A DNA stretch of 64,000 nucleotides, taken from the NCBI GenBank assembly GCA_039704465.1, contig JASFAU010000004.1, positions 806,001 to 870,000 on the forward strand. The letters are read 5' to 3'. The notes under the pieces are model-generated. The model made no database searches. It worked only from the letters and a program-made list of their open reading frames with translations, and was not told the DNA's origin. The number at the start of each line of letters is the position of its first letter. Within the stretch, counting starts at the first letter, position 1. The stretch is from Plasmodiophora brassicae. Taxonomy: Eukaryota; Endomyxa; Phytomyxea; Plasmodiophorida; Plasmodiophoridae. Shown here in pieces: positions 1 to 10,752 of the stretch. Both the position numbers and the translations under genes were made by a program.

Positions 1-10
1 CCAAAAACTA

Positions 11-84
11 TGGAGGATCCGGTAATCGAAACCGGGACCTCGTCGTTGCTAACGACGCGTGATGACCATCTACACCAATCCCCC
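11..84 (-). tRNA. tRNA-Ala (anticodon AGC)
   Basis: The minus strand folds into a complete 74-nt cloverleaf. The acceptor stem pairs GGGGGAT with ATCCTCC (one G-T pair), followed by discriminator A. The D arm has a GTG/CAC stem and a GGT loop. The anticodon stem CGTCG/CGACG encloses loop TTAGCAA, giving anticodon AGC. The T arm CCGGT-TTCGATT-ACCGG carries the B box. No intron and no encoded CCA. A run of five T (plus positions 3-7) just downstream is a pol III terminator. It lies about 110 bp upstream of NAA35 and is transcribed away from it. Confidence 0.9.
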
Positions 85-191
85 AATTGCACGCACTCGG
101 AAAACGTGGTGGGACATAGACAAGAAGGCTTAATAGGTTGAGCGAGCCGCTCTTGCTTCGTTTGCGGAGTGCGTGACTCCTGACGAGTTTC

Positions 192-2133
192 ATGCAGGTT
201 GGTGACGACAACGAGCCGGAATGGCTGCCAAGGTCAACCGTCGACCTGACCGATGACTTCCGAAAGGCGACGCAGTCACTCGATGTCGGTGAAATGATCC
301 ACGGGCCACGGTTCTCGCTATTTGATGTATACCGACCTCGGCTGGCTCTGTGAAGGCGTTTGCTTATCGTTGTCTTCTCGCAGTCAATGTCTGCTATCGA
401 ACTGTTCGATGAGAAGATGGACCCTCGGCTGAAATATCGTCCTGTTGAAGGTCCCGATCCAAACATTGGTTTTGAGTGGACGTCCGCTGAGCATGCCATT
501 GCGTGCATTGATCGCATGCTGCAATGCGAAGTACTTGTGCACAATGGCGCATCGCTGATTCATTCGCTATTTCTCTGCCGGTGGTTGCATTCTCCTTCAT
601 TGCTGCTGCAATCGTCGATGGAATCACCCTGGACGCGCTGTGTCATCGCGTACAGTATTGCAGTCCTGCGATGTGTTGCTCGTGCTCTTGACGCCATCTA
701 CCTTGCCGATGCCGTATATGAAGAGGATGCTATACTTGACCGATTCGGATTCGACCTGGGAGATAAGGTAACGCCGATATTGATGTCACATTGCCCCAGA
801 CGGGTGACACACCATACGTATCTAGGTATCGTCGGGATACATTATCGGCCTGCTGGATACCGCGCTTGCCGTCCCTGCTCCAAATGAACTTCGCGCGCGT
901 CTGTTGCACCGCCGATCATTTTTGATTGCCATGGAGTACCTTTCCGATCAATCGCCAACATCGGCACTTGCCTCTCTCGAGCTGGCGTCTGAGTTCTTCC
1001 AGCAGACTGTGGATGCTGCCGCAGAGCTGGATCGCGATCGGGATTTGTCCCGTCTGCTGACGTGGTTCGACCCAGCTGTTCCGGCGCAATTCATTGCATC
1101 GTGTCCGCCGCGTCCAGTGACGTTCCCAAGCCTCAGCGACTGTATCGGTACGCATTCTGAAATCACCAGCCAGCTGCAGTCGCTTTCAGCGTTTGCGTCG
1201 TCTTCGAATTCTCTTGGTGACTTGGTCGAATTCTACTCCACCCTGCATGGAAGCCGCCAGGTTGGCACTGTCGCCAGATCGTGCGCTTTCCTGCTGTTAC
1301 GTGGTATTGGGCCACTTCATGTGCTAGCACAAAGGAACGGCATGTCGTCTTCGTTTGCGAATTGTTCCGCGGCCGCCATCGCCGACTGGCTTCGTTGTCT
1401 ATCGTTAACTCGATCGCGAGCACATCGTTACACGTCCAAGCTATTAACGACGTGGCACATCTTGCAAGAACAGGTGCGGCGATTACCACCTCACCAGCCA
1501 TCGCTGACGATCATTCGCGACCAGCTCATACTCATTGTCGCACGGCACCTTGAGCTTAACCTCGAACTGGATCTTCTAATGTCGACTGAGCGTCCTGGTG
1601 CTTTCTTTGTTTTGTCCACTGTGCTTTCCGAATTGTCGGAGCGGTCCGATTTCGTACAAGGCTGCTTCGATATGGCATCAGGCCTGTACCTCGCCTTTAA
1701 CGTGTTTAATCGTTTCCGCCCTTCCTCGTTGTCAATGGCGTCACCTTACACGCAAGCGAAGACCGTGTTCGAGAAACGCTACGAGGCGGTCTTTCGTGCC
1801 CTGCCCGACCTCCTGTCCTGGAACGCACTTTGCGATAGGAACGCAGAGCTCGACAAAATGGACATCGGCGAAGTTGCCGCCCAATCTGCAGATCGTTTCC
1901 GGTCCGCCCGGGCGCGTTTCTCATCCGCCTCGGCCGCCAGCAAGCTCGCGTCCCAGAACGCGCGCGCTCGAGCCCTCGCCGAAATCGCCATCGGCAACGC
2001 CGTCGCTGTCCTCTCCGCCGAACGACAGTGCGACAAGCACGCGGGACACGCTTCCCTCTCGGTCTCATTCGAACGCGATCACACGTACCCGGTCGTTGCG
2101 TTATCCTCTTCCAAACCGATGCCGTCATCCTAG
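192..2133 (+). CDS. NAA35: NatC N-terminal acetyltransferase auxiliary subunit (NAA35/MAK10)
   Basis: This is the large auxiliary subunit that anchors the NatC N-alpha-acetyltransferase to ribosomes. Three exons can be assigned: 192-326, 384-767 and 826-2133, summing to 1827 nt (608 aa). Both introns (57 and 58 bp) are GT-AG and phase 0. The diagnostic MAK10 block FSLFD-SMSAIELFDEKMDP spans the first junction, matching the family signature LFEAMSAIEMMDPKMD. The C-terminus ends with a DHTYPVV motif equivalent to the conserved KYFPVV tail. The protein is somewhat shorter than animal orthologues (about 725 aa). The start at 192 gives an N-terminus that aligns with the family. Identification rests on recalled family motifs and is strong. 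Confidence 0.9.
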
Positions 2134-2374
2134 CCCAATGTACACTAAAACCAGGCCACGCGTTAGGTACATAGCTCCGTCACGTAGCACAGTGCAGAGT
2201 CGCCGCAAGTAGCTGGGCAGTGGGCAGTGCAGCTGCACCGTCGTGGGAAGGTTCCAGCGGCGTTTCGGGAGGAGGCACGGCAAAGTCGGTCGGTGCGGTT
2301 GGCACACACGGCATCGCCAGTTAGGTGGCGGGAGCCGGGGGGGAGGCACAGTGGGATCGGACTGCGCCAGCGTC

Positions 2375-3756
2375 ATGCAGCCGGCAGACGTTGCCGCACT
2401 TATCGATTCGCACGCGCATACGGCGACGACGGCCCAGGACGAGCTGGCGGCGGCGGTGCAGAGGCTGCGGGACCTGGCCGACGACGTCGACGGCGGGCAG
2501 GCTGGTGTCGGCGCGATCGGCGACCCCATTGGGCAGCTGCGGAAAAGGTCGCCGGGTACTACGGCCAGGCGACTTCGATCGTGCTTACTGATATGTCTGG
2601 CCATAGTTTGGCGCCGGTGCTTAAACAGAGAACCAATGCAGTCGGGGCGGCGCTGCAATCACTAACGGATAATGTTCGACACAGCCGAGGGCCCAGCCGT
2701 GTAATGTTGCTCCGTGCTGACAACTGTACGTGCAGGATGGTAAAACGGGTACCGTGAGTGAAAGAGGCGGAGACGCGCTGGATCGTCAACTGCTCGACCG
2801 CATCATTATCTATCATTTCCTGAGAGGCGGACGATTGGACCTGGCGCAATCGCTGATCAACGAGACGCGAATGACCGTGCCGTTTGATGAACGATTTTCC
2901 ATTCTTTCTGATCTGACCGCCGCCATTCGACGTCACGACCTGTCCAGCTGCATTGCGTATCCGCCCGGGTTGCTTCCGAACGGTGCATTTCTGATGGGGA
3001 ATTCGCCCAGGTGGTGTCGGACGCATCCCCATCCTGAAACCGTTCGCGACTTGCTGTTTATGTTGCATCGGACGCAATTCATGATGTACGTCGAGCAAGG
3101 TGATGCCCGTAATGCGATTCTTTACGCCCGCCAGCACCTCTCGACGATGTATTCGTCGTTTGCAGCCGAGACTGGTGCACTGTTGGCGACGCTGCTGTTC
3201 ATGAACGATATGGGTCCAAACAAGCCCCGCCTGACTGCCGACGACTGGTGCAGATTGGAGGCGTTGTTCAACAGTGTCTTCTGCCGGTCGATGAGTTTGG
3301 CAAAGGACAGTCCGCTGAACGTTTGGTACATCCGCCTGCCATTAGTATATCACCGTCACCAGTTCTGACCTTCGGTGGATCAGCATCGCAGCCAGCCAGA
3401 TCGTCATGCCCGTTGTCGCGAAGATGGCGGCGTTCCAGTCCAAGAACGCGCTGATCAGCCTGGTCTCTTCGAGCGCCCAGGTAACTATCTCCCATTGATC
3501 ACCGTTGTCTTCGTATCTTACCGCCCTCCAGGTTGCTGTGGATCTGGGCAAGGAGTTCCAATTCCACTCAACGTTCGTGTGCCCGGTGGCGAAGACTGTG
3601 GATTCGCGACCGGCTCTGCTGACCTGCGGCCACGTCGTCTCCCACGTGGCCATCCAGAAGATGCAACGCGTCAGCCGTGCGTCACCCGGCACCGTCAAGT
3701 GCCCTTACTGCGGATGCGAACAACATCTCAGCAAGACGATGCTGCTGCACTTCTAA
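2375..3756 (+). CDS. RMD5: GID/CTLH E3 ubiquitin ligase RING-like subunit (RMD5/RMND5)
   Basis: Catalytic RING-like partner of MAEA/GID9 in the GID/CTLH ubiquitin ligase. Proposed exons are 2375-2547, 2607-2673, 2736-2956, 3011-3325, 3384-3480 and 3532-3756, summing to 1098 nt (365 aa), in frame throughout. A LisH/CTLH helical region begins around residue 80 (LLDRIIIYHFLRGGRLDLAQ). The C-terminus carries the degenerate RING: FHSTFVCPVAK, then LLTCGHVVSHVAIQKM, then VKCPYCGCEQ, ending in LLHF as in RMND5A. The second intron boundary (2674-2735) is the least certain. The gene follows NAA35 on the same strand after about 240 bp. Confidence 0.87.
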
Positions 3757-4397
3757 ACATTTACAGGATCGTAATCGTCATCGTCCAGTAGGGACGTATG
3801 TAATTAGGGCTAATCGTCGCAGGTTTGGCGGCCGATCGCGACCAGATCTGACACCGTCGATGTTTGTCCCCTCAGCGTTTGGGGCTCGATCTGCCAGGTC
3901 AAGCGTCGTTGTCGTCCGCGCCTGAGCGTCTTTCTGCATCTGGTGGCGCTTCCAGCGGAAGGCAACGGCAGTGGTGCAGGCCACCCAACGACTACGTCAG
4001 GAGCATCGCTCGGAATGGGGTTGGGATCCGTTCCGGAGCGCGATCGCTGCCGATAATGCAGGCATTGATGGCGGGTTGATACGTATCCGACCCGATCCGC
4101 CTGATGCCATCGGGTCTGCGGCGATTGCCACACGCAGCCATCACACTCGTCTCGAGGACGCATAGCCGGCACATAACGTAGCATGTTCCTGTGATGACTC
4201 TGGTACTCTGATGTGCGCCTCGTTGCTGCGAGTTGGAGGACCGACCCCCTTCTCCGATGTGCCATGCAGCTTGTCGGATCACGAAGGGAGGTTCAGGAGC
4301 AGCGCTGTCATCGGGCCGATAGGGATTCAATTTGGCGCGCGCGCGCTCGTGGCGGGACCTGGGGGGGGGGACTGCCTCAGTCACAGCGGGCCGGCCA
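3757..4397 (+). other. Intergenic spacer, no gene recognised
   Basis: About 640 bp between RMD5 and the next open frame. Only short overlapping frames are present in several phases, none with a recognisable motif or good splice sites. A G-run sits near 4362-4370. It probably holds the RMD5 3' end and the promoter of the downstream gene. Confidence 0.4.
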
Positions 4398-4858
4398 TGG
4401 TAACCATACATAGCGATCTTTTGCTGCCAGTGATGACGTTGCCGATGATGACGGATCATCCCGACCCAGTCCCCCAGCGTGTCCAGCAGGAGAATTTGCC
4501 GTCAGCAGCCTTGGGCAAAGCCGTGGTGGTGGTGCCCAGCCACGGCAACGAGGTCAAGCCACGCGTGGCGCTCGCAGAGATCACAAACACTAGCGGAGTC
4601 GCTGGTGCAAGCGCGCCAAAGGCGGCGGTTATTCCGAGCGATTGCGATGAACCATCCGAGGAACCGACAGAGAGGTTGTCGTCGTACGAGAGCAGTGACG
4701 ACGACGAAGAGGCACCTGCCAAGTCACCCACTGAGATCCGCCAGTCTGCGCTCGGCAAGCACGTTCGTTGGGAATCTGGCTCATTACTGGACGATGGGGT
4801 CCGAGTTCGTCCTGCACAGCTGTCGCCCGTACGGAAGCGTCGGCGTGGGGGTGCTTAA
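4398..4858 (+). CDS. Hypothetical protein with a candidate PP1-docking motif
   Basis: Not recognised. The open frame begins at 4211, but the composition becomes protein-like from about the Met at 4398 (MVTIHSDLL). That start gives roughly 153 aa with no intron needed. The middle is acidic and Ser-rich (SSYESSDDDEEAP). The C-terminus is basic (PVRKRRRGGA), consistent with nuclear localisation. The segment LGKHVRWESG contains K-x-V-x-W, which fits the [RK]-x-[VI]-x-[FW] consensus for binding protein phosphatase 1. A small PP1 regulator is possible, but short linear motifs occur by chance and no domain is visible. It converges with SPT6, whose stop is only 75 bp away. Confidence 0.4.
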
Positions 4859-4932
4859 CCTATTTATTTGCCGGCGCCTTCTCACTCCTGTAAATAACGA
4901 TGTCCATACAGAAGGGTTTAGACAGATTTACG

Positions 4933-7900
4933 TCATTGAGCGTATGGTCGTCTGCTGGGGTACGCCGCCTCAGATACGAACTGCTGTTGCTGGGCCTGAC
5001 GCTGCGGGTGAATGAACGGGGCTGCGCCGGCCGACGTCGCTGGCGGACGAACATTCCAGCGGCTTGGACGGCCGGACGATGTTGTCGGCACTGTTGGGGG
5101 AGCCGCAGCAGCAGCAGCAGCCGGTGGCCTGCCTCGCTCTTTGATCATCTTGCTGAACCGGGATTTGAAATAGGATATAATCTGATCGGGTTTTGCGAAG
5201 AAGTGCTTGTGGAACTTGAAACCTTTCGGCGTCAACTTGACCAGTTCATGATGAACACGCTTGGACGGCAAATACGAGAACGTGAATAGACCAGGGTGCT
5301 TGTAGGAGAAGCCGAAGAAGTATGGAATCCGGGCGGGCTAGAGCAATACGTGTCAGGATGAAACGCGGAGTAACGATGACGCCATCCAGACCATTTCCTC
5401 CTTTTCGTCTCTGAGCAGATTGTCGACCTCTGTTTCCGTTCCGAAACGGAACGCGCGGTTCTGCACAATCGTCTCGGAAAGTTTCGTCAGCGGGCGAATG
5501 TACCTGGCAAGGATCTCGTCCAGATCTGCAGGTCACAAAACCGTCAATGTCAGCACGTTATCGCGAGCCGCCTTCAGAAACCTTCGAATGCCTCGTCGTC
5601 GATGATTAGAGTTCGACCCAAGGCCTTCCTGACATCTTGCGGTTTGTCGCGTTCATCAACGTTGATGTGCGCGAAAACGTCGACAGCAACCTTCCACGTA
5701 ATCGTCAACTTGTCCACACCGTGACTTGATGGGCGGATTACGACATCGCCAACAGGCTAACGACATGGTAAGATATACGCCCTGATTATCAGTCCGGTGC
5801 ACATACGGCGTCCTTAAGCATTATCTCCGCTGCTTCTCGGTCTACGTTCGCGAAAAGTGGGTGGTCAATGTTTCGCGGAATAAACCTTCGAACAGCCTTG
5901 GGCGCTGGTGCTTTCACAGTTTCTCCTCGCAAGGCAACAGCATCCCCAGGGAACAATTTGAGATAAGGGTCAGATACAGGCGGAATCTCCCAATGCCTAT
6001 AGAACCTATTGTAAATGACAAAATGAACAGGTAACCGCTTCACGTACTCAATATCCTTTAGGTCACGTTCCATAGAGGTCAAATCGACACGGAAACGCGA
6101 GTAATCAATAGACGAAATGCGAGCTCTGACAGTCGTGCCCTATATAATGACGTCAGAACGATTCGGGATGATAAAGGTGGTAAGGTCGTCGATACAGGCT
6201 TAGCGTCATCAAGCAGCTCCTCGTAGGCCCTTCTTTCGCCATCCTCGTCAAAGCAGATGGCAACCTTGTCGGAGAACTTATGAAGCGGAATGAACGCGCT
6301 CAAGCCAGAATCCAATTTCGCGGAGACACCGCCACGTGTTACGTGAGAGATAAGGACATCGACGACTTGCCCGCGGTATATGGTTACGCCAGGTTGCTCG
6401 CCGGTCAACAAACAGAAAAGCGATTCCGCTGAGAGTGGGCGGAACGGTTCCCGCATACTGTCTGCAAACGGCACCTTGAGCTCCGCCCTAATCATCAGCA
6501 GAATCTCGGTGAAGCGGCCCTCGCCCGCACTTTCCATCGCCTGAGCGTAGGCGACTAGGTCGAGCTCATCCAGTTTGTATCGCAGCGCGGGTGTTCGAAG
6601 CTGGACGATTAATTCCTGACGAGGATCTCCGCCACTATTGGCCTCGAGGTCAAGAGCATTCAAGACGACACGGTCCGACAAAAGGTAGTGTTCCGGATGG
6701 ATCCGAGAGTCATCGAGAGGACTCACATCCCATTGAGAGAACTGTGGCGCAACAATCCTCAAGAATGCAATACAGTTCCGCCAGACACAATCGCCAACAG
6801 CTTTGTGGAGATCATCCCGCGATGTCAACGACCCATGCCACTTGACAAAGTCGATAATCACTTTGGATTTCCTTCTCCCCAGGCCCGAAACAAACGAGAG
6901 GGGACCCGATAGGTGCGGTTGAGTAGCAGCAAGGTTCACATCGACACCGACATGGTTAACCAGGTCGATCAGCACCCTGGACAAGCCATTCTGCAGAAGA
7001 GCTCGGGGCACACAAGCTTGAAGAGGGTGGAGCGAAAGACTCAACAAATCAGAGGGATCACTGGCGAGGCCGCAAACTTCGGAAAGCGGATCTTGGGCGT
7101 ATCGGCCAAGTGCGACGGCTTCTCGCAAGAGGGATGGAAAATCGCCCAGCTCTTCGACAAGGCGGCGAGACGTTTTCGCAATACGAGCGAAACAAGGATC
7201 AACGAACTCAATCGAAATTTCTCGACCCCGGCTCTGCACCGCCGCTCTTGCCTGATCGAACATAGCGAATCAGAAAGTTGTGACACTACGAGATCAAGCG
7301 CACTACCTCAGAAACAAATTCGCGGCCATCAAGGGAATCTGCAGAAACGGCAATGAACGTCGGCGAGTACCGTTCTACGAAAGCACGGAATCGTCGAACA
7401 TCCTGAGCTTTCCTGCTCTTGATGCCTAGATAGGACGGTGAGTAAAGGAGCGCTCATTGAGCTGGGTGTTCAACATTACCGTGCACAGACGATCCACCAT
7501 TGCCGTCTGAGCGCCGAGCATAAATTTTCATATTGGGAAGAACCAAGTGATCAACCATGACGCCATTGCGGTCCAGGACGGCCACGTATGAAGGTTCGCC
7601 ACGGTCACCGACAGCGCAAGCCGCAATTACTTTAGTGTCGCGATCGGCCGGCGTTATGGAAACAAGCGATCGCAAACGATCTGCGCAATGGTCGACAATT
7701 AAGTCGTGAGAGGCGCCAAGAAGCTTTTCATGAACCGCGGTTTCCCCAAGCTTATGTAGATACTTGGTGATGGCTTCTTCAAATGCAGCACATCGCTGCT
7801 CGTTCCATAGACGCGTATTCAGGCTGAAACCCGTCGACAGAAACAGGTTTTTGAAGTCGTCCAGAAGAACCGATGCAGATGAGTGCGGGCTTCCCGTGGG

Positions 7901-9788
7901 CGCTGCAGAGATTTGTAACGTGATAAACCCTTCCGCCTCCGCCCGTTTCAGAAGGGCAAATTGGGCACTGTCCTCTCGAAATAGTCGTGCAGGCTTGTCT
8001 TCCAAACGCTTAACGCTGAAATACCTGCAGCACGAACAGCATGAGTAATGTCCCGACAACGAAACGAGACGACAACACTTACTCATGAGCCCAATCAACG
8101 GTGGCCAGCCCTTTCGACGTCGGTCGGGTGCTCACGTAAGCGGTCTCAACGAAACGTTCGCGAACGACGGTCCTGATGAAAGGATCGAATGCGAGACGCA
8201 TAGCGCATATTGACCGTGCAGCAGAAAGAACAGCCGAATGAGACGCATAACGATCCGATACAAAAGCCTCAGCAGCCTGTTCGGGAGCCATATCCGGATC
8301 AACAGGCTCTTTCTGAAGGAACCCAGACCGAAAGTTGAGCCCAATCTGCCTCGGATCCGGGAAAATCATCTGGACAAGAGGTTCGATGGATGAGTCCTGC
8401 GACAGCGCTGGCGCAGCACGACGAAGCGGCCGCTTCACAGATGAAGATGCGCCATCCACGTTTGACTCTGTTAATCTGAAGCTGATGTAACTTCGGACGT
8501 CTTCGATTTCATTCTCATCCTGGGAGTTCATCAAATGACTATGAAGATCAACCGCATCCGACGCCAAGTTCTTCTCCACTGCACACTGTAAGCATCGGGA
8601 GAACGCGATGCAGCAAAGAACTTACAGTGTTTCGAAACGGAAACGCGCTTCGCGATGATATGATCCCAGCGGCGATCGCAGTCATCGATGGTCCAGATGT
8701 CTGCAGGCTTCAAAGGTGCATAATAATCTTTCTGATACCACTGAATGTAGGGTACGTCAAGGCTCTGTCTGCGAATGAAGTCGAGTACGGTGACGATGCT
8801 CTTAACTGCCAGATCAGCGTCCTGAAAGCGAACCATCAGTGGTATTAGGTACATGACGGAGAATGATACAACCATATGTTTGAATTTGAGCTCGTAGATC
8901 CACTCTGCCTCCGTAAAGACGAGTTCGGCATCGTTGCCGTCAGGCGTGACACGTTCAGCTACCCGAGGTTGAAGCCTCTCAGGCAGATCCGCTGCTCTAA
9001 TTGCATCATCCGCCGCCGTCACCATATGCCTTTCGGCAACCGATGGTTCGATTTGTTTACCACGATCCTAACAGACCAATCGTGAGGGTGTCGGCCACAA
9101 TACAAAACATAAATCGCTTCACCTTCTGAGCAACGTCTTCAACGACCTCGATCTCTTCCGCCTCGGTAAATGCCAGGAACTCGGTCATATCGCCGAATAT
9201 TTCGCCTGCTTCACCAAACTGGCGAGCAGATCGTGCTGACTTCTGTCTTGCAGCACGCTCGTTGGATATCCCGCCAACATCCTCGTCGCTCACGTCAGAT
9301 AAACCATAGTCGTCCTCTGAAAATACATTATCGGTTTTGTCCCGATCGATATCAGAAGCCTCTTCATCCTGTTCCTCAATGCGACGTTGAAGACGCCTAT
9401 GCGTTCCGTCAGGACGTACATCTGCAAATCATTCAGTTGTCGAGGCTGGCATTGAGCAATCAACACAAGGGCGACCTTCTCTGGGTCGCTTCTTTCGGTT
9501 GAACCGAACCCCATGATGGTCTTCAAGAAGCAAATAGTCATCTTCAACCAAATCTTCCATCGCTTCCGCTTTAGATGCACCGCGTCCAACTGCCTCATGT
9601 TCGGCGTCGATTTCTTCCTCGTCGGCAATCATTTCGCGGTTCAATCGCGCCGCCTCCTCGTCCTCATCCTCGGATTCCTCCTCGTCCTCGGATGCTTTGA
9701 AGTCGAGATCCTCATCCTCGGATACCTCCGCCTCTTCATCAATGAAGGCGCGCTTGCCTTTCGGCACGTCGCCGTCGCCTCCGCTCAT
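4933..9788 (-). CDS. SPT6: Transcription elongation factor SPT6
   Basis: Histone chaperone and elongation factor that travels with RNA polymerase II. Twelve exons can be assigned on the minus strand: 9788-9476, 9421-9123, 9067-8873, 8821-8626, 8578-8083, 8024-7480, 7425-7307, 7251-6196, 6139-5807, 5756-5582, 5525-5392 and 5337-4933. They sum to 4266 nt (1421 aa), in frame, with introns of 47-58 bp. Domains in order: a long acidic N-terminus; the conserved block RAADLPERLQPR; the helix-turn-helix and YqgF core; helix-hairpin-helix (FVSGLGRRKSK); an S1 domain; and tandem SH2 (DVVIRPSSHG with the phosphate-binding Arg, then VHHELVKLTPKGFKF). The C-terminal tail is Ala/Pro/Gln-rich. Slightly shorter than the human protein (1726 aa). 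Family assignment is secure. Confidence 0.95.
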
Positions 9789-9940
9789 GATGACAGCGGC
9801 GACGATACGCACCAATGGCCAGGTACGACTGCCGCTAGTTCACGCCACGCAGTCCGACGATCGCAGGAAGAGCTAATCGAAAGTATTCGCGGGCAACTGA
9901 ACCATAGCACACTATAATACCGTGAATATCGGAGGTGTTA

Positions 9941-10288
9941 GAGCATCTCCACCGGTGATCCATATCCATATATATATCCGCAAATTTAATGATAATGATA
10001 GAGAATCTGTACCCCACTCGTTGTCCATATCTATAAACGGATATGGATCGTCATTAAATCCGTCGCAGATTTGAACAGATCTGGAACGGATTTGAGGACA
10101 GCAAAATGGCGGACAGCGCGCCGCGAACAGCGCACCACGGACTGCGCGCCGGCGTCGGACAACCCCTCCCGTTTAAAGACTGACTGGTGTCCCGGCCACC
10201 GCTGGGGAAACCCCTACCTTTCACCAAATCTGGAATCCATAAATTGCGCGGTTAAAGATATGGATATGGATCACCGGTGGAGATGCTC
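9941..10288. mobile_element. PIF/Harbinger-like MITE (348 bp)
   Basis: The ends are near-perfect 31-bp terminal inverted repeats starting GAGCATCTCCACCGG (9941-9971 and 10258-10288). The element is flanked by the 3-bp direct repeat TTA (9938-9940 and 10289-10291). TTA target duplications and a GAGCATCTCC-type end are typical of PIF/Harbinger (Tourist-like) elements. There is no transposase frame, so it is non-autonomous. It sits between the divergently transcribed SPT6 and TPR-protein genes. Confidence 0.85.
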
Positions 10289-10752
10289 TTAGCCTCCTTG
10301 ATTTAAAGAAAAAGAGGAAGAATCAGGCAGGCACATAGACGTGTGTAGGGGGACGTCTTGCGAGAAAACGCCGGAACGCAAGCATTCAGTACCGCCGACG
10401 GGCTCGATTGACGTGAAGTTATTCGAGTTGTAGTAAGTACATCACCAGATGATATTAGTCTGCTGCAGACCGCACGCTCAACTCCACGCCATGACAAGTC
10501 TGTGGCACCCCGTGGTTATGCGTTTCCAGCGCCATCCTTCTTGTATCCACTGCTCAAACTGTTTCCCGTCGTCCATATGCGTCGGCAGAAAGGCAATCCA
10601 CCCAAATGCATTTTTGTCTAGTCTGCGATGACATTCAGCGACAACACCGCTTCGTCACAACAGCGGCTATCGTGACGATTGTCTGTCTGGACTCTGGACA
10701 GCGGTTGACGCGCACGCAGTCCGTGGCCACTTGGCGCGCCGGACGTGGAGCC
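10289..10752. other. Spacer upstream of the TPR gene
   Basis: About 460 bp between the MITE and the TPR-protein start. An open frame extends in from 10606, but its residues before the Met at 10753 show no domain. I see no further gene; it is probably promoter and 5' leader. Confidence 0.4.
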
